Source: Antitrichia curtipendula | Taxonomy: Eukaryota > Streptophyta > Bryopsida > Hypnales > Leucodontaceae | DNA length: 64,000 bases | Direction of reading: 5' to 3' | Assembly: GCA_951230915.1 (NCBI GenBank) | Contig: OX579633.1 | Span: forward strand, 55,504,029-55,568,028 | Part shown: piece by piece, positions 24,651-36,002 of the stretch | Layout: the number at the start of each line of letters is the position of its first letter | Position numbering within the stretch: the first letter of the stretch is position 1 | The notes under the pieces: model-generated | What the model saw: the letters and a program-made list of their open reading frames with translations, nothing else | Databases searched by the model: none | Told to the model about the DNA's origin: nothing | Program-made: the position numbers and the translations under genes

Positions 24651-25689
24651 AATCCACTTCTCATCGTCATATTTGTCCAGTAAAAATTGTGAGAATCATG
24701 TTGTTGACTCTAGGCTTGATTTAGTAGCCAAGGTCATCCTTCAGGAGGCTGAACACATTGCACAGTTGGAAAGTATGCAAAGCGGCCCACATCACAATTT
24801 GCATATCAAAAGTTGAATCATGTGATGCCTCCGTTATGGATTGTAGTGAATTCTCATTGTTGTCATCAATTTCATGAGGACAAGGAAGGTCAAGTGCTCA
24901 ATTTGTAGATAGCAGTAGTAGAAGTAGAGCTGAGGCCACACCCATCAATTTTAAAGGATTGGTGAGGAAATCCATGGCCAATGTTTCTCACAACTGCAAC
25001 CTAAAAAAAGGGGGCAAACTTTAGTTTGTGAAAGGAAGACAAAATGAGCATTATAGTTCCATTGAGTGGAATTCATTTTGCAAAGCAAAAATAACCCTAC
25101 CATGCATGGTTGAGAGAATAAATTTACACAAAATTGGAGAGAGTGAATTTGAAGGAAGGGTTTGAAATTATCTATCATTGCTATAGGATAAGGGCTAACA
25201 ACCAACAAATCATTGAGTAGCAATACGGCCTTAGCAACTTTGAAAATTAAATGGAGACCTGGCAATGCCAATGCAAAGGAAAAAAATTAGTTAGACCTAA
25301 ACAAATCTTTCTCACAAAAGAAAAGAACTCCTAACAACATTGGTTTCAGAAACTGCCATTCTTTCTTCACTCGCCGTTCAATGAAAGAAAAAATCAAACC
25401 AAAGCAAACAAAATAAGATGAAGAAGGCGAGGGTAGGGGGACATCCCTGAGATGCCTTGGGCGCACTAGGAAATTTTTGGTCCAACGTCGCTCCAATGCA
25501 TTGTTCTTCTTCCCCAACAAATGAGCACATCGTGAAAGCAAGTAGTGCGTTTTCACAAACCTTCTATCATTCTACAGTAAAAAAAACCACACTCCAACGA
25601 TGCACAAAAAATAAAAGTGTACAACATTGCTAAAATTGAGCGGATCAACAATATGCCACACAAAAACAACTAAATCGCAGGAAACATAA

Positions 25690-26230
25690 GAAAAAAAACA
25701 TGTCCGATACAACCGACTATTATGCAACTAGTGTCCTATACAACTATCTTGCAACTGTAATCGTTTCTATTAGCACCAAATCTAACGTAATTATTTTATG
25801 TGGTTGTTTTACAATATTCATACATTGATTTAGTCGCAAAGCAATCAACCTATAGTTGCAAAAAATGACTAGAAAACAACTAGGAAAAGATTGCAACTGT
25901 AAAATGACCATAGTTGTTTCCTAGTTGCTTTCTAGTCGTACACTAGTTGTTTCTTAGTTGTTTCCTATAGTATTAGAAAATTCAGCTTTTTTGTTGATTT
26001 GGTTGCATAGATTTGATTCACTTTTTTATTGATTTGGATAGAAATCAATAGAAAAGTGAACTAAATGAATGTGACCAAATCAATAGAAAAACTAAATTTT
26101 CTAGTAGTGAAGCTAGTTGTTTCCTAATCGCTCTTAAGTCGTATACTAGTTGTTTGTTAGTTGGTTTCTAGTTGGTTTCTAGTTGTTTCCTAGTTGCTTC
26201 CAAATTTCATTTTCATTTGTCATATCAATT
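25690..26230. repeat. Array of short 'ctagttgtttcc' repeats
   Basis: Variants of (t)agttg(t/c)ttcc(t/c) and their complement (caactag...) recur about 15 times within roughly 500 bp, on both sides of the hairpin at 25968-26110. Similar text (aactagtcacaag, aactagttgcatag) resumes at 26760-26815. Arrays of short motifs in both orientations are typical of CACTA (EnSpm) subterminal regions, which bind the element's own DNA-binding protein. That link is inference. Confidence 0.5.
25968..26110. mobile_element. Hairpin element of about 140 bp ending in TTTTCTAGTAGTG
   Basis: The left arm (attagaaaattcag...tttgttgatttggt) and right arm (accaaatcaatagaaaaacta...ttttctagtag) are inverted copies along almost the whole length, so the single strand would fold into one long hairpin centred near 26035. 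The right end TTTTCTAGTAGTG inverted is CACTACTAGAAAA, a common plant CACTA-type terminus; the left end has decayed to 'agtattagaaaa'. Confidence 0.55.
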
Positions 26231-26620
26231 GTCCCGTATCAATTGTAAAGAGTACCATTAGGTTGAACATATAAGACTTGTAAGTTGTTATAGTCTTGTG
26301 CAATGAATTTTGTTAATAGAATTCTAAGACTTCTATAATTTATAGATTTCTACCATCTATGGAAATCAAAAAATATATAAAATCCAAGAAATTTTAAAAT
26401 CTATGAAATTTTAAGGTATCCTAAACCAATGAAATCTATTAAATACCGGTATTTGAATTTTTGAAATCTAGAAAGAAAATAAATCTGAAATTTTGAAATC
26501 TAAAAAAAAAAAGATTTGAAATTCAAAAGTCTAGAAAAAAAAAATTATGAAATTCAAAAATCTAGACAAAGGTAGATATTAAATTTTGAATCTACAAATC
26601 ATAGAGATTAACATTTTAAA
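26200..26620. repeat. Diverged relative of the 810-bp elements at 53.1-55.6 kb
   Basis: The stretch reading 'aattgtcccgtatcaattg', then 'aacatataagacttgtaagttgt', matches the interior of the elements at 53138-53947 and 54790-55597 with substitutions. It is followed by the same style of 'gaaattttaaa / gaaatctaga' text. Ends are not identifiable, so this is a decayed or partial copy. Confidence 0.5.
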
Positions 26621-26829
26621 ATCTACAAACCTAAAAGTCGTAAACAAGTCGCAAATGAGTCACACATGACACATGAGGCGTGACTTTTGCAATTGCTACA
26701 CCTTTTTTCAGGATTTTAGTGTGTCCACTACAACTACAAGTTCCAAATTATTACCAATCACAAACTAGTCACAAGTGTCCTATGCAATTAAAAAACTAGT
26801 TGCATAGTGTAGTTGCAAAACCCTTCATA

Positions 26830-29800
26830 TTCTTTTAGTAAAAAGGAGGACAACAAAAGAGAATGTTGTGAAGACGTTGCAAAGGAGACAGAAGATGCTG
26901 GCCCCCGCCCTACTTCTTTACCTATGATTCATGTCAAGTGTAACCAATCCCTCATCAACAAGTTGTCAAATCAGATGTAGCAGTCCCAAAATCAAGAAAT
27001 AAAGTACATATGTGAACAACACCATTTCCCCAGCATTATCGTCCTAAATCTGCATTTTTAGGAGTAGGGTCAATAAAATCCTTAGTACAAAAATAGAAAT
27101 TTTATTTTTAAACACCTACTCTTATCTCTTAAGAACATCTTGTCTCTAAGCCCAAATGTAACTATACCTTAATATACATAATTTTGACTACTTTCTAAAA
27201 TCGATTACTCTAGATTTTTGCTTGAATGTATTGATGCTATTCATTAGAGTCTCTGGTCAATTTTAAAAACACCTATTTTCATCACTTTGAAAATTCATAG
27301 TTTATTTATATGATTTCCAAAAAATGCATTTTAAGAAATTCTAAAATTTTCTTTTGGCTACCAACAAGATCCCACAAAATAAATTCAATATAATAATAGG
27401 AACCATGTTGAATTGCTTATTTGTGCAATTTTAGATGTAATTACCTTAAAAAGAGAAGAGCCTCCGCATCAACAAAAGCTACTGTGAGGAAGTTTGAATA
27501 GGGCCTTATGTGAGAACTAAGTCAATTGAAAGAATAAATAAAATAAAAAGACTAAAAAGAGATGGTTCTACAAGGGCAAAGTTTCTCGTATTTACTTGTT
27601 AATGCTCACAAATGTTCAATTTGAAGATAGTAAGATTATTTTTGAAAATTTATGATAAATAGTTGGAAATTTTCTAACATATTTATATATCATTGATTCA
27701 CAAAGAGTATTCTTTTTCTTTCCATTGATATGTTATATGATTTTTTCCAAAGCTTATTGAACAAATAATAATTAGATAGAAAGTACTTTTCACAATATTA
27801 ATCTTCTACCTAATAGCAGATTACCAATTCTAAAAGATACCAAAATCTAAAACCACAATGCGCCTTGGTCAAACATAATTGTAACTTACTAAATATCTAT
27901 TTTTAAAATTTGTAAAATAAACTAAGTGTAAGAGGTGTAGCCAAATTTATTTTCTAGTATAATTAAAAATTAAAGAATTGATACAATTGGAGCCTTGAAG
28001 GTTCTTGTGTTGGAATCCTAATTTTTCAACCACAACTATTTTACATTAGTATTTTTTTATTTTGACTTATATTTATATTTATATTTAATTATTTTTCAAT
28101 CCAACATTGGTTTTGGTACAAATATCAAATTATTTCATTCTGAAGATTACAATTGATGTAATTTTCTTTACACATTTACTTTAGCAAATCACAATAATTT
28201 TATTTTTCTAATTTTTTTGATAAAAGAACTGATATATATATTGACATATAGACAAAATACTTTTTCACAAATAAAATTATCTACATTTTAGCAATTAATC
28301 ATATACATGCTAAATTAAATTTGTTATTTACAATTTGCTTTGAAGGTCATAGGCTACAAGTGTTCTGAAAAGAAATTTCAATTTTTTTGAATTTTTTAGG
28401 TTATTTATCAATTTATTTTTGTTTTTTGCTACATCAATTATAGTATAATTTTTTTTATAAAATTCATTGAAATTGTCTACATTTCTAAACAACACATAGT
28501 CTTATGTAATACAAATATAAGATTGAAACTTGAATATAATTTAAAAGGCCAAATTGAGCTTAGAAATAATGTATGGCCGTACGGCAATGAAGTTGTTTTG
28601 AAAAGATTTGAGCTAAAAGCTATATGTAGATAGAGGCTAATATACAATTAGAGGTCATTTTTATTCATAAACTAATGAAAAATATAATGTTTTTACAAAA
28701 AATAAAAATTTGGAGATTTTTAGTAAAATTTTGTGAATTTTCAAAGTTAAGACTTAACAAAACCTTAAAGTTTTTAATAAGTGCATATTGGAAGTGTCTA
28801 CAAAAAGATTCAAACTTATTATGTATTAAAGTCTCAATTTATGAATATCATTATAAATATACATATTTTAGACAACATTCAATTAAACAATGATTTTTTA
28901 AAGTACTCAAATTACCTTTATCCAAAATTGACCCAAATTTTTTTATAAATAAAAGATCTACATTCTAGATAGTTATTTTTAAGTGTGACTTTTTTAAAAA
29001 TTTATAAAAAAAATTCCCAATAAGAAAGATAAAGCCCCGTGAAGAGTATCTAATTTTCTTCTAAATTTTTGGCCTAAACCCTAACCATAAGAGAGCTTCC
29101 TAACAATAACACTACCAATTGAAAATCTAGATGTACACACTTTAGAAGTGGATAAAAAGCGCCCCATGATATCTGATCATACATAGGCAAATCTTGCACA
29201 ATGCAATAAAAGCCTAAGTAATATAAAGAATCCACTTGAAAATTGAAAAACATTGTTATGACCCTTGATATTTTTTGAGGAGCTTTAATAGATGAATTCA
29301 TTGATGAATGAACTAATTCATGACGAAATGTACATTAGTATACAAGCCAAAAGAATGATGGATTTGTGCACTCTCTGGAATTAAACAACTCCTACATAGA
29401 GACAAGCATGTTGGAACTTGGAGTTAGACAATTCACTTAGTTGCTTTTTAGCATGATTGTTGTTGCGAATACATTTTTCTTCTAGTGATAGAACCCAAAA
29501 TAAAAAATAATAATGGATTAGATGTATTTTATTATATAAGACAAAACTTAGAGGTGAGAAAAAATATCCTCTTGGAGATTTATCCCTCTTTATAGTTGGG
29601 TGTTTTGAGCTTCTTGTGAAAGTATATTTTGTGTGTATATACTTGTGTTCTTATTTGGAATCAATTGTAGTTTTAAGTTTCAAGTTGTGGGAGGTTATTA
29701 ACAATTACATTTTTGGGCAAAGCATTCCAAATTCCTTTAAGGTATGTTCACCTATTATTGTCAATAAATACAATGGAGCATATTTTCTATTATTAAATAT

Positions 29801-30060
29801 ATATTATTTAATCAAATCTTATTGCCAATTGAAAGAGGATTCCAATGCACTTTATTACCATGCATTATTTGAACTTCGTATGAATAAGTCATGAATTTTC
29901 AAAGTACTATCTTTAGGTGTACCAAAAATCAACACTAGGCTCTCTCATAGACTCTCATGCTTTGAATGTGTACATCTTATGTAATGAATATCTAGGAAAA
30001 AGTGAAATTTTTATATTCAAATGTAGATGTCTCATTTTGGGCAGCATTGATATTGGGGTC
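26830..30060. other. AT-rich intergenic DNA
   Basis: No gene or clean repeat boundary was recognised. Open frames (28675-28893 plus, 29616-29894 plus) are AT-driven and show no domain. The last few hundred bases precede the TOPORS-like gene and should contain its promoter. Confidence 0.4.
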
Positions 30061-30069
30061 CAGACGTAC

Positions 30070-30323
30070 AGACCGACAATTTCCAAGTATTTTCGTTCTT
30101 CGTTCTTTGCTTGATTATTAGGGTTTGAGGAGACGGAGATACGAAGTCCGCTCGATTTCGCACAACGATCATTTCGTTGAAGAAATTGAAGAATCTCACG
30201 AACGACGACGCGCTCTCTCTCTCTCCCTCACTTCTCGAGCTCCCCCACTGCTCTCTGACGAAGCTGCTTCTTTTGGATTTCCAAGCAATGGAGTGGTTGC
30301 TGTTTTGAGGCCCTCGTTATGCC
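30070..30323 (+). promoter_or_regulatory. Probable 5' UTR / core promoter of the TOPORS-like gene
   Basis: GC content rises sharply here. A pyrimidine tract (cgctctctctctctccctca, about 30209-30228) lies 100 bp upstream of the first ATG, typical of plant Y-patch promoters and 5' leaders. A frame open from 30125 has no ATG and is out of frame with the protein. No TATA box is obvious. Confidence 0.4.
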
Positions 30324-33300
30324 ATGGCTACATCGCGCAATGTTTGGTTGCCGGGTGCCGCTGTCTGGGCCTGTTTGCCTCACTCGTCGGAGCTTCTTGC
30401 TTCCCCTGCACGAGACCAGGATTCTTTGAAGCGCCAGAATGCACGATCTTCCGACCGGGACCCTCATGTCGAGCTTCCGCGGAAGCGACGGAGAGGTCCG
30501 AGCCCGCGCGCGTCCTCGGATTTCGCTTCCGACAACAAGAATAGACTGGAAAAGTTCGCTCTTATGGACGCCGAAGCTGATGCACCAGGTTTAGGGTTGA
30601 CGATTGACAGTAAGGTACGATGAGCTACAACCAAGCGTCCACCCAGCATCGTGCCCTACTAAATCTAGACAGTGAATGGATACTCATTGCAAAGATATAC
30701 AATTCTAGGCATCAAAAGTAGCGCACGAATTCAGAAGTCTTCCGCTTGAACTTTGAACTCGACCGCTTCTAATATTTGGAGTCTCAGTATGCCTGTTTGT
30801 CTACTCGTGACTAAGAAATGAGACCTCACTTACACATAATCATGGATGGCTTTAAGCGAAATTGACTTGGAAGTAGCTCATTCTACCTTAAGATACGAGG
30901 TGATGACCAGGGTGCATCTTCTTCTTCTTTTTTAGGAAGTCACCATGTGCCCGATTTGCCTTTGCGACATCGAGGAAGCAGGAGGAGCGGTCCTGCAATG
31001 GTGCATGCACCAGTTCTGCGCCCACTGTATCGAGGAGTGGAGTCGAGTGCGCCGACTGTGTCCATTGTGCAAAGCTGAATATCGCGGGTGGTACTATGAC
31101 GTTCAATCGAATAGCAAATTTCAGGAGAGAATCTTGCCACCTGTTGCAGATCGAGGAAACACGGCTGCAAGTCATGCACTCTCGAGGTTTCATGTTTGGA
31201 GGGACTCCAGGTGAGTTGCATGCAGCATGACAATGTTGAATTTGGGAGGGCAGTAAGCTAATGGACACAGTTAGTGTCCAAAACCCTAAACCCTGAAACC
31301 CCTAAAAGTCAAAGGTCAATGTGTTCAACTCTTAGGGATTCCTTTCTCTGAATTTATTTTTTCAAACCTAATTCATCAAATCCTTATCACGAATCCACTT
31401 GCTCCCCCCGTAGAGCGTTTGATTTATGAGGGTCCGCCAATCTCTACTAAGTAGTCTTGAATTGGAAATGGATCGATTTATGTTTGGTGTCGATCTTTGC
31501 TCACACTGTTCCTTTTTCCTTGTGGCACTGTACTGTGATGTCAGCATCTACAGCATGCGAGTTTAGTTGAGCTGTATGCAGAAAATTTCTCGTGGTTTGT
31601 AGTTTCTAGCCTTGTGATATCCTGTAATATTTTATGTATCCTATGATTCATGATCCATGATTTATTGTGCCGCCAAAATAGCGTGCCATACGGTAAATCA
31701 AGTTATCTGTTAAGTACCAGAAGTGTACTTGGTTCAACCTTGAGATCACTATCGAAGGAGAGGCAATTAAAGAAGAACTTTTGATTGAGTTTAGTTTTAC
31801 TTTTTTTGCTAAATGGTGTTCCAAATCTTATCCATTCCGAGGTACACTAAGACATAGTGTTTGGGTTAGCTTATAAAATAGTGTATCATACTCCAAATAG
31901 AGTACTTGTGTAGTTATTACGAATTTTTGTTGAACAACTCTCGGTAGAGTGATTTACGAAATTCTTGATTCTCTAATTGAACGATTGCATCTACAGACGT
32001 CAGGAGAGGGATAGAGGAAGGATGCCACGTAGGCGTCAGGGTGTAGCACCGGGTGCAGCAGCAGCCAGCAGTTCAGGGCAATCTATGCCGTTTCCAACGC
32101 AGCGTTCTTTTGGTCTTCCTAAGGAGTATCAAGGTGCTCAAGCGATGAGGGTTCTTGAGGAACAAGCTGCAGCGAAAACCTTGGAATGGCGAAAAAGGTT
32201 TGCCATTAATGCATTTGAAATGCTGTGTTTCATTCGAGTAGAAGCCCTCAGCATGTGCTCGTAAGGGAGGCAACCCATTTCTGACCGCTTAAGCAGTTAC
32301 ACGTATCTGCAGGGCGGGTTTCTTCGGTGGGGAAATTTTCTTGTGTGCAGAAATACAGTTCGGTAGGTTTGCATAATTTTCCAGATTTTTATCTCTCAGC
32401 TGAAGATTCTGTTTGACCCATACTGGTGATATAGAGCTTCCTATTTCTGACCAAGGGTTGGTTGCAAAATTCACCAAAGGTTGGTTGCAATATTGAGAGT
32501 CTTGTAGCCAATTATAATGTGCCAGGCTGCCAGGAACTGTGCCATAATTGATCACTATTCATCTCTTCATGCATGAAAGAGAATACCCTACATTGTCAGA
32601 ATGGGGGTGCTAAAGAATGGGGTTGCCTCCCTTATATTCGAGCATATATTCGAGCAGTTTGGGATGTTCGCTACGTTTGCTATATCATGTCCATTGTGGT
32701 CGATGTGAACGAGATTTTTTTTTTCTTGGATACTACTCGAGAACTTTTTCTGACTACTGACATGGTTATGTGCAGCATATACAACAGAAATTTGATAGCT
32801 CGTCCTTTTGAGCTTCGAAAAAAATCGACAACGGGCACTAAGGTTTGTTGCCAGATTTCCTCTAAGCCTGCCCACGGTGTCACTAATGTTGAGGGTGATC
32901 CAGTCTTTAATCACTTTGGCTACCCTATTCATTTTAATGACTTAATTTAATATATCATATCAGGCTATGTGACAAGATTTCAAGAGGTCTGAATTTGAAG
33001 CGTTTAGTTATGTGGTTCTTTTTGTACATGGGTTGTGTGACCTGACCACCTGTCAATATCACAAATTCAGGATTCAAGAGCCGAACGGAGGTTGAAGCCC
33101 TGGGTTCGTCGTGAAATGCAAGCTGTGCTGCCTAACTCAGATCACGATTTCTTAGTTCGTTTGGTTCTGGGACTTTGGTTTGGTACGGAGCGTGAAGCTA
33201 TTCTCAGACCTGAAAGGCCGGGTAGGTCAAGTACTAGGCATGCAACAGGGTCGACTGAAGTTGAAGGTGCAGTAGAGAAAGCCATTAAAGAGCTGAAGCG

Positions 33301-34242
33301 ATTTCTTGGGGATAAAACTGAAGTTTTCTGGCATGAGTTGCGGTAAGCCCTGCTCCAGTATGAAACTGAATTTTGGGGAGTTGAAGCTTCTTGAAAGACA
33401 TGTAGAATTGGCGTGTAACCCAAGTTGTTTCATATTTTTTTGGAGCTTTGTGGAATTAGTTCTGAAATTTTGAAGTTGAATTGGCATAGGGCTCTAAAAT
33501 CGTCCACCTCCTAAAATGTACATTGTTTGTACATTGCAACATGTACATTTGAGGAGGTGGGCAATTTTAGAGCTTGTGCGCTTTAGAACCTCCTACCTTA
33601 GGGTTGGTACATTTGGCAGGATTATCCACGGTTTTAGCTGTTCTATGTAGTGTTCAGAACTAAGGCTATCTTTTTGTACGGGAAATTATTATATTCTTCA
33701 CTGATAAAGCATTATGATATGAAGTTAGGAACAGGTGAATTATGAATCCTCTGGGCACTTCAATTGCTCTTTTTAAAAGTATTTTTGATTTTTGACATGT
33801 AACTCGTGTCATTTCCGGGTGCAGTTGTTTTGCAGAGAGTCCTTTCACAATGCAAGTATATGATACAATCGTCGTCTACAGCAGACATGACAATTCGAGG
33901 TGTCCTATTGTAAAGGTAGATAGGAGATCTTCATATCAAGACAGGTCAAGACGGGGATCAGAGTCTGCCTTATCCAGGTCGACTTCAATGCCTCTTCACA
34001 ATGAAGGCCCAGCTCATCTTGAGAATAGTCAACAAATTCTCATAGCCGGAAGACACCCCATTTCACATAGTCGTGCCACTGAAGGTGTTCATGGTAGCTC
34101 AGAGCAACAACACCAGGATGCTTGTAGAGATAATTCACAAGCCTTGTTGAACAGGAGATCGAGGGCAGATCTACGAAAGAAACGTCAAAATATGGATGTA
34201 ATTCCAATTGCTGAAGATCGTTGGCAGCTCTCATATTGCTAA
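30324..34242 (+). CDS. TOPORS-like RING-type E3 ubiquitin/SUMO ligase
   Basis: Exons: 30324-30614, 30936-31210, 31997-32197, 32776-32842, 33071-33342, 33825-34242. Phases match at all five introns and the model closes at 507 aa. Residues 102-142 form a complete C3HC4 RING: C102, C105, C120, H122, C125, C128, C139, C142 (CPIC, CMHQFC, CPLC). It is followed by AEYRGWYYDVQSNSKFQERI and later by SIYNRNLIARPF, LKPWVRREMQAVLPNSDHDF and ELRCFAESPFTMQVYD, which parallel the animal TOPORS blocks after the RING (SIYRLNL..., FARSPFNMEAYD). Animal TOPORS is a nuclear ligase for both ubiquitin and SUMO; here that is inferred from homology. The N-terminus has a basic nuclear-localisation-like ELPRKRRRG, and the C-terminus is Ser/Arg/His-rich and probably disordered. 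The ATG at 30324 is the first in this frame. The gene sits alone, with introns carrying repeat fragments. Confidence 0.92.
31276..31308 (+). repeat. Short interstitial telomere-like tract
   Basis: Inside intron 2 of the TOPORS-like gene, two and a half diverged copies of CCCTAAA (ccctaaaccctgaaacccctaaa) occur. This is the Arabidopsis-type plant telomere motif. A short intronic tract like this may be a telo-box or chance; nothing more can be said. Confidence 0.35.
33491..33573. repeat. Perfect-stem hairpin in intron 5 of the TOPORS-like gene
   Basis: GCTCTAAAAT...CCACCTCCT...ATGTACA is followed within 15 bp by its inverted copy (TGTACAT...AGGAGGTGG...ATTTTAGAGC), giving a stem of about 33 bp with a few mismatches. 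It looks like a very small foldback MITE. Fragments of the same text (cttttagagcatactacc) reappear at about 34410. Confidence 0.6.
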
Positions 34243-35414
34243 TAGTAAATCATTCTCATATTTATAAGTAATTCAAAAATGATTGGAAAAATATAAAAAA
34301 TCACTTGTGTGTTACATTCCATATCTATTTTTCTTTCTCTGAAAAATGATCTAAAAATGTTTTTGTCCATGGAAACCCATGGAAAAGGTGGACTAGTTCT
34401 TAAATGGTCGCTTTTAGAGCATACTACCTTAACAGTGAATCATTCTCTAGTTTTGGCTAAAGGTGTTCTAGAAAGTGTATGAAATGTTTGTATATTATTT
34501 TCATAATATGTTTGGAGACTTTTGGAGTGAATTATAGAACATATAACTATTTGGGGTCATATGTCAATGAGTATCATTTTACTCAATGAAATTTTAATTC
34601 TAAAATTTTTACTAGAACATTCCAAAAAGAATTTTCATTCCACTTATTAAAGAATCTTAAAGATTTTAACCTTGTGTTAAAAGTTCTTTTTCATCCAAAC
34701 ATTTAAGATTTAAATGTATTTAAATTTTATTTAAATTTTTTGAGAATTTAGTATTTTACAAGTGTGTTAATAAGTTATTTGTACTTCAATGTCCAAAATT
34801 CGTTTAAAAAATTTCACTTTTCAATTACTTGTGGCAATTTTTGAAGTACAATAAAATTTATGAGAGCCATTATATTCAACATATGATTTCATCTCTAAAA
34901 ATTAAGTCCAAAAACTATAGAGTTCTTCATATAATTGAAGTCCATATTTCACTCAAAGAAATAGAAGATACAGAGTGAAGTACTTCCAAGTATCAAACTA
35001 TGTGGTCATGAGAAGAACCATTTTAGAGTGGGTTGGAAGGGACATTTTTTTTAACATTTTTAAACATCTTCTTTGAAATTTGTCCATAATTTTTGATTGG
35101 AGGATTGAAATCTCAAACGGATTTTTGGAGATGAAACTTTACTTAGTTTAACAACTTTATTTAGTTCAAAGTTTTTTGAGAAAAGTTATCTTATTGTGCC
35201 TAATTGAGGTTTGCAATTTCACTTCAAGTGCAATTTCTGCTTTTGACTTAATTATGAGTGGCTGAGCTTCTACTCATTCTAATCTACAAATCCCACATGG
35301 ATTGTGCTACCTTCTACCACCCCAAATCTATTTTTGTAGCTTCTCTTCTCAATGTGAAATTCAAATTATTATTATTTTTTATCAATGCATGTTTTTTGCT
35401 GGGTTCATTGTTGT
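34243..35414. other. Gene-free stretch downstream of the TOPORS-like gene
   Basis: AT-rich, with no open frame of interest. It should hold the 3' UTR and polyadenylation site of the TOPORS-like gene in its first few hundred bases; no unambiguous signal was identified. Confidence 0.4.
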
Positions 35415-35999
35415 AAACCTCTAAAGTTCCAAGGTCCTTTTTCTGTCAAAAACACTTAAAAACTATCACTTTCGCTACATTCACCTACAAATTAAAAATA
35501 AATAAATTTTAGAATCTAACCATAGGATCTTGTTCTACACTTGTCTTAGATCGTGTGGTAAATTTTTGTGATTTTTGACCATATAGATTGAAAGATATTA
35601 GCATTCAAAGTGAAAGAAATATTTTATTTCAAGAAATTGTTCTAATTGCCCACAAAACAAGAAGCTCCATAACTTTCACATCACTATTCCAAATGGGATG
35701 AATCAAAGCTTTGCAATAGACAAAAATATGATCTACAAGAAAAAAAAAATGTTAGATTTAAAAAAAAATGAATTGTGGATTTTTTATCCTGTTGCTGGGT
35801 CTCCCCCATTTTGAGGTTATTGTGGCATAACTTTTGCTTCCGGGCATTGATTAAAATAAGAATTATATTTCCCCCCAAAGCTAATAAATTTTTCTATCAT
35901 ATGGGAAAGTTTCAAAAAGTTTCAGTAAAAATTGAGATTGTAGCAGCTTGCATGAAATCCATTTTGTCCCCCGTAGGAACACTGGGACTTTAGGAGTGG
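35415..35999. mobile_element. Second good copy of the TTAACCCCTAAAG repeat family
   Basis: It starts TAAACCTCTAAAGTTCC and ends GGGACTTTAGGAGT, imperfect inverted copies. Interior landmarks match the 6553 copy and the other family members: 'ccataggatcttgttctaca', 'gatattagcattcaaagtg', and the 'ccataactttcacatcac' block also seen at 9910 and 38922. Its right end directly abuts the truncated 5' end of the kinase pseudogene. Confidence 0.6.
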
Positions 36000-36002
36000 C
36001 GA

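Noticed and set aside
30125..30544. 139-codon frame overlapping TOPORS exon 1
   Set aside because: It begins with a non-ATG codon and is out of frame with the RING exon. The frame from the ATG at 30324 joins correctly.
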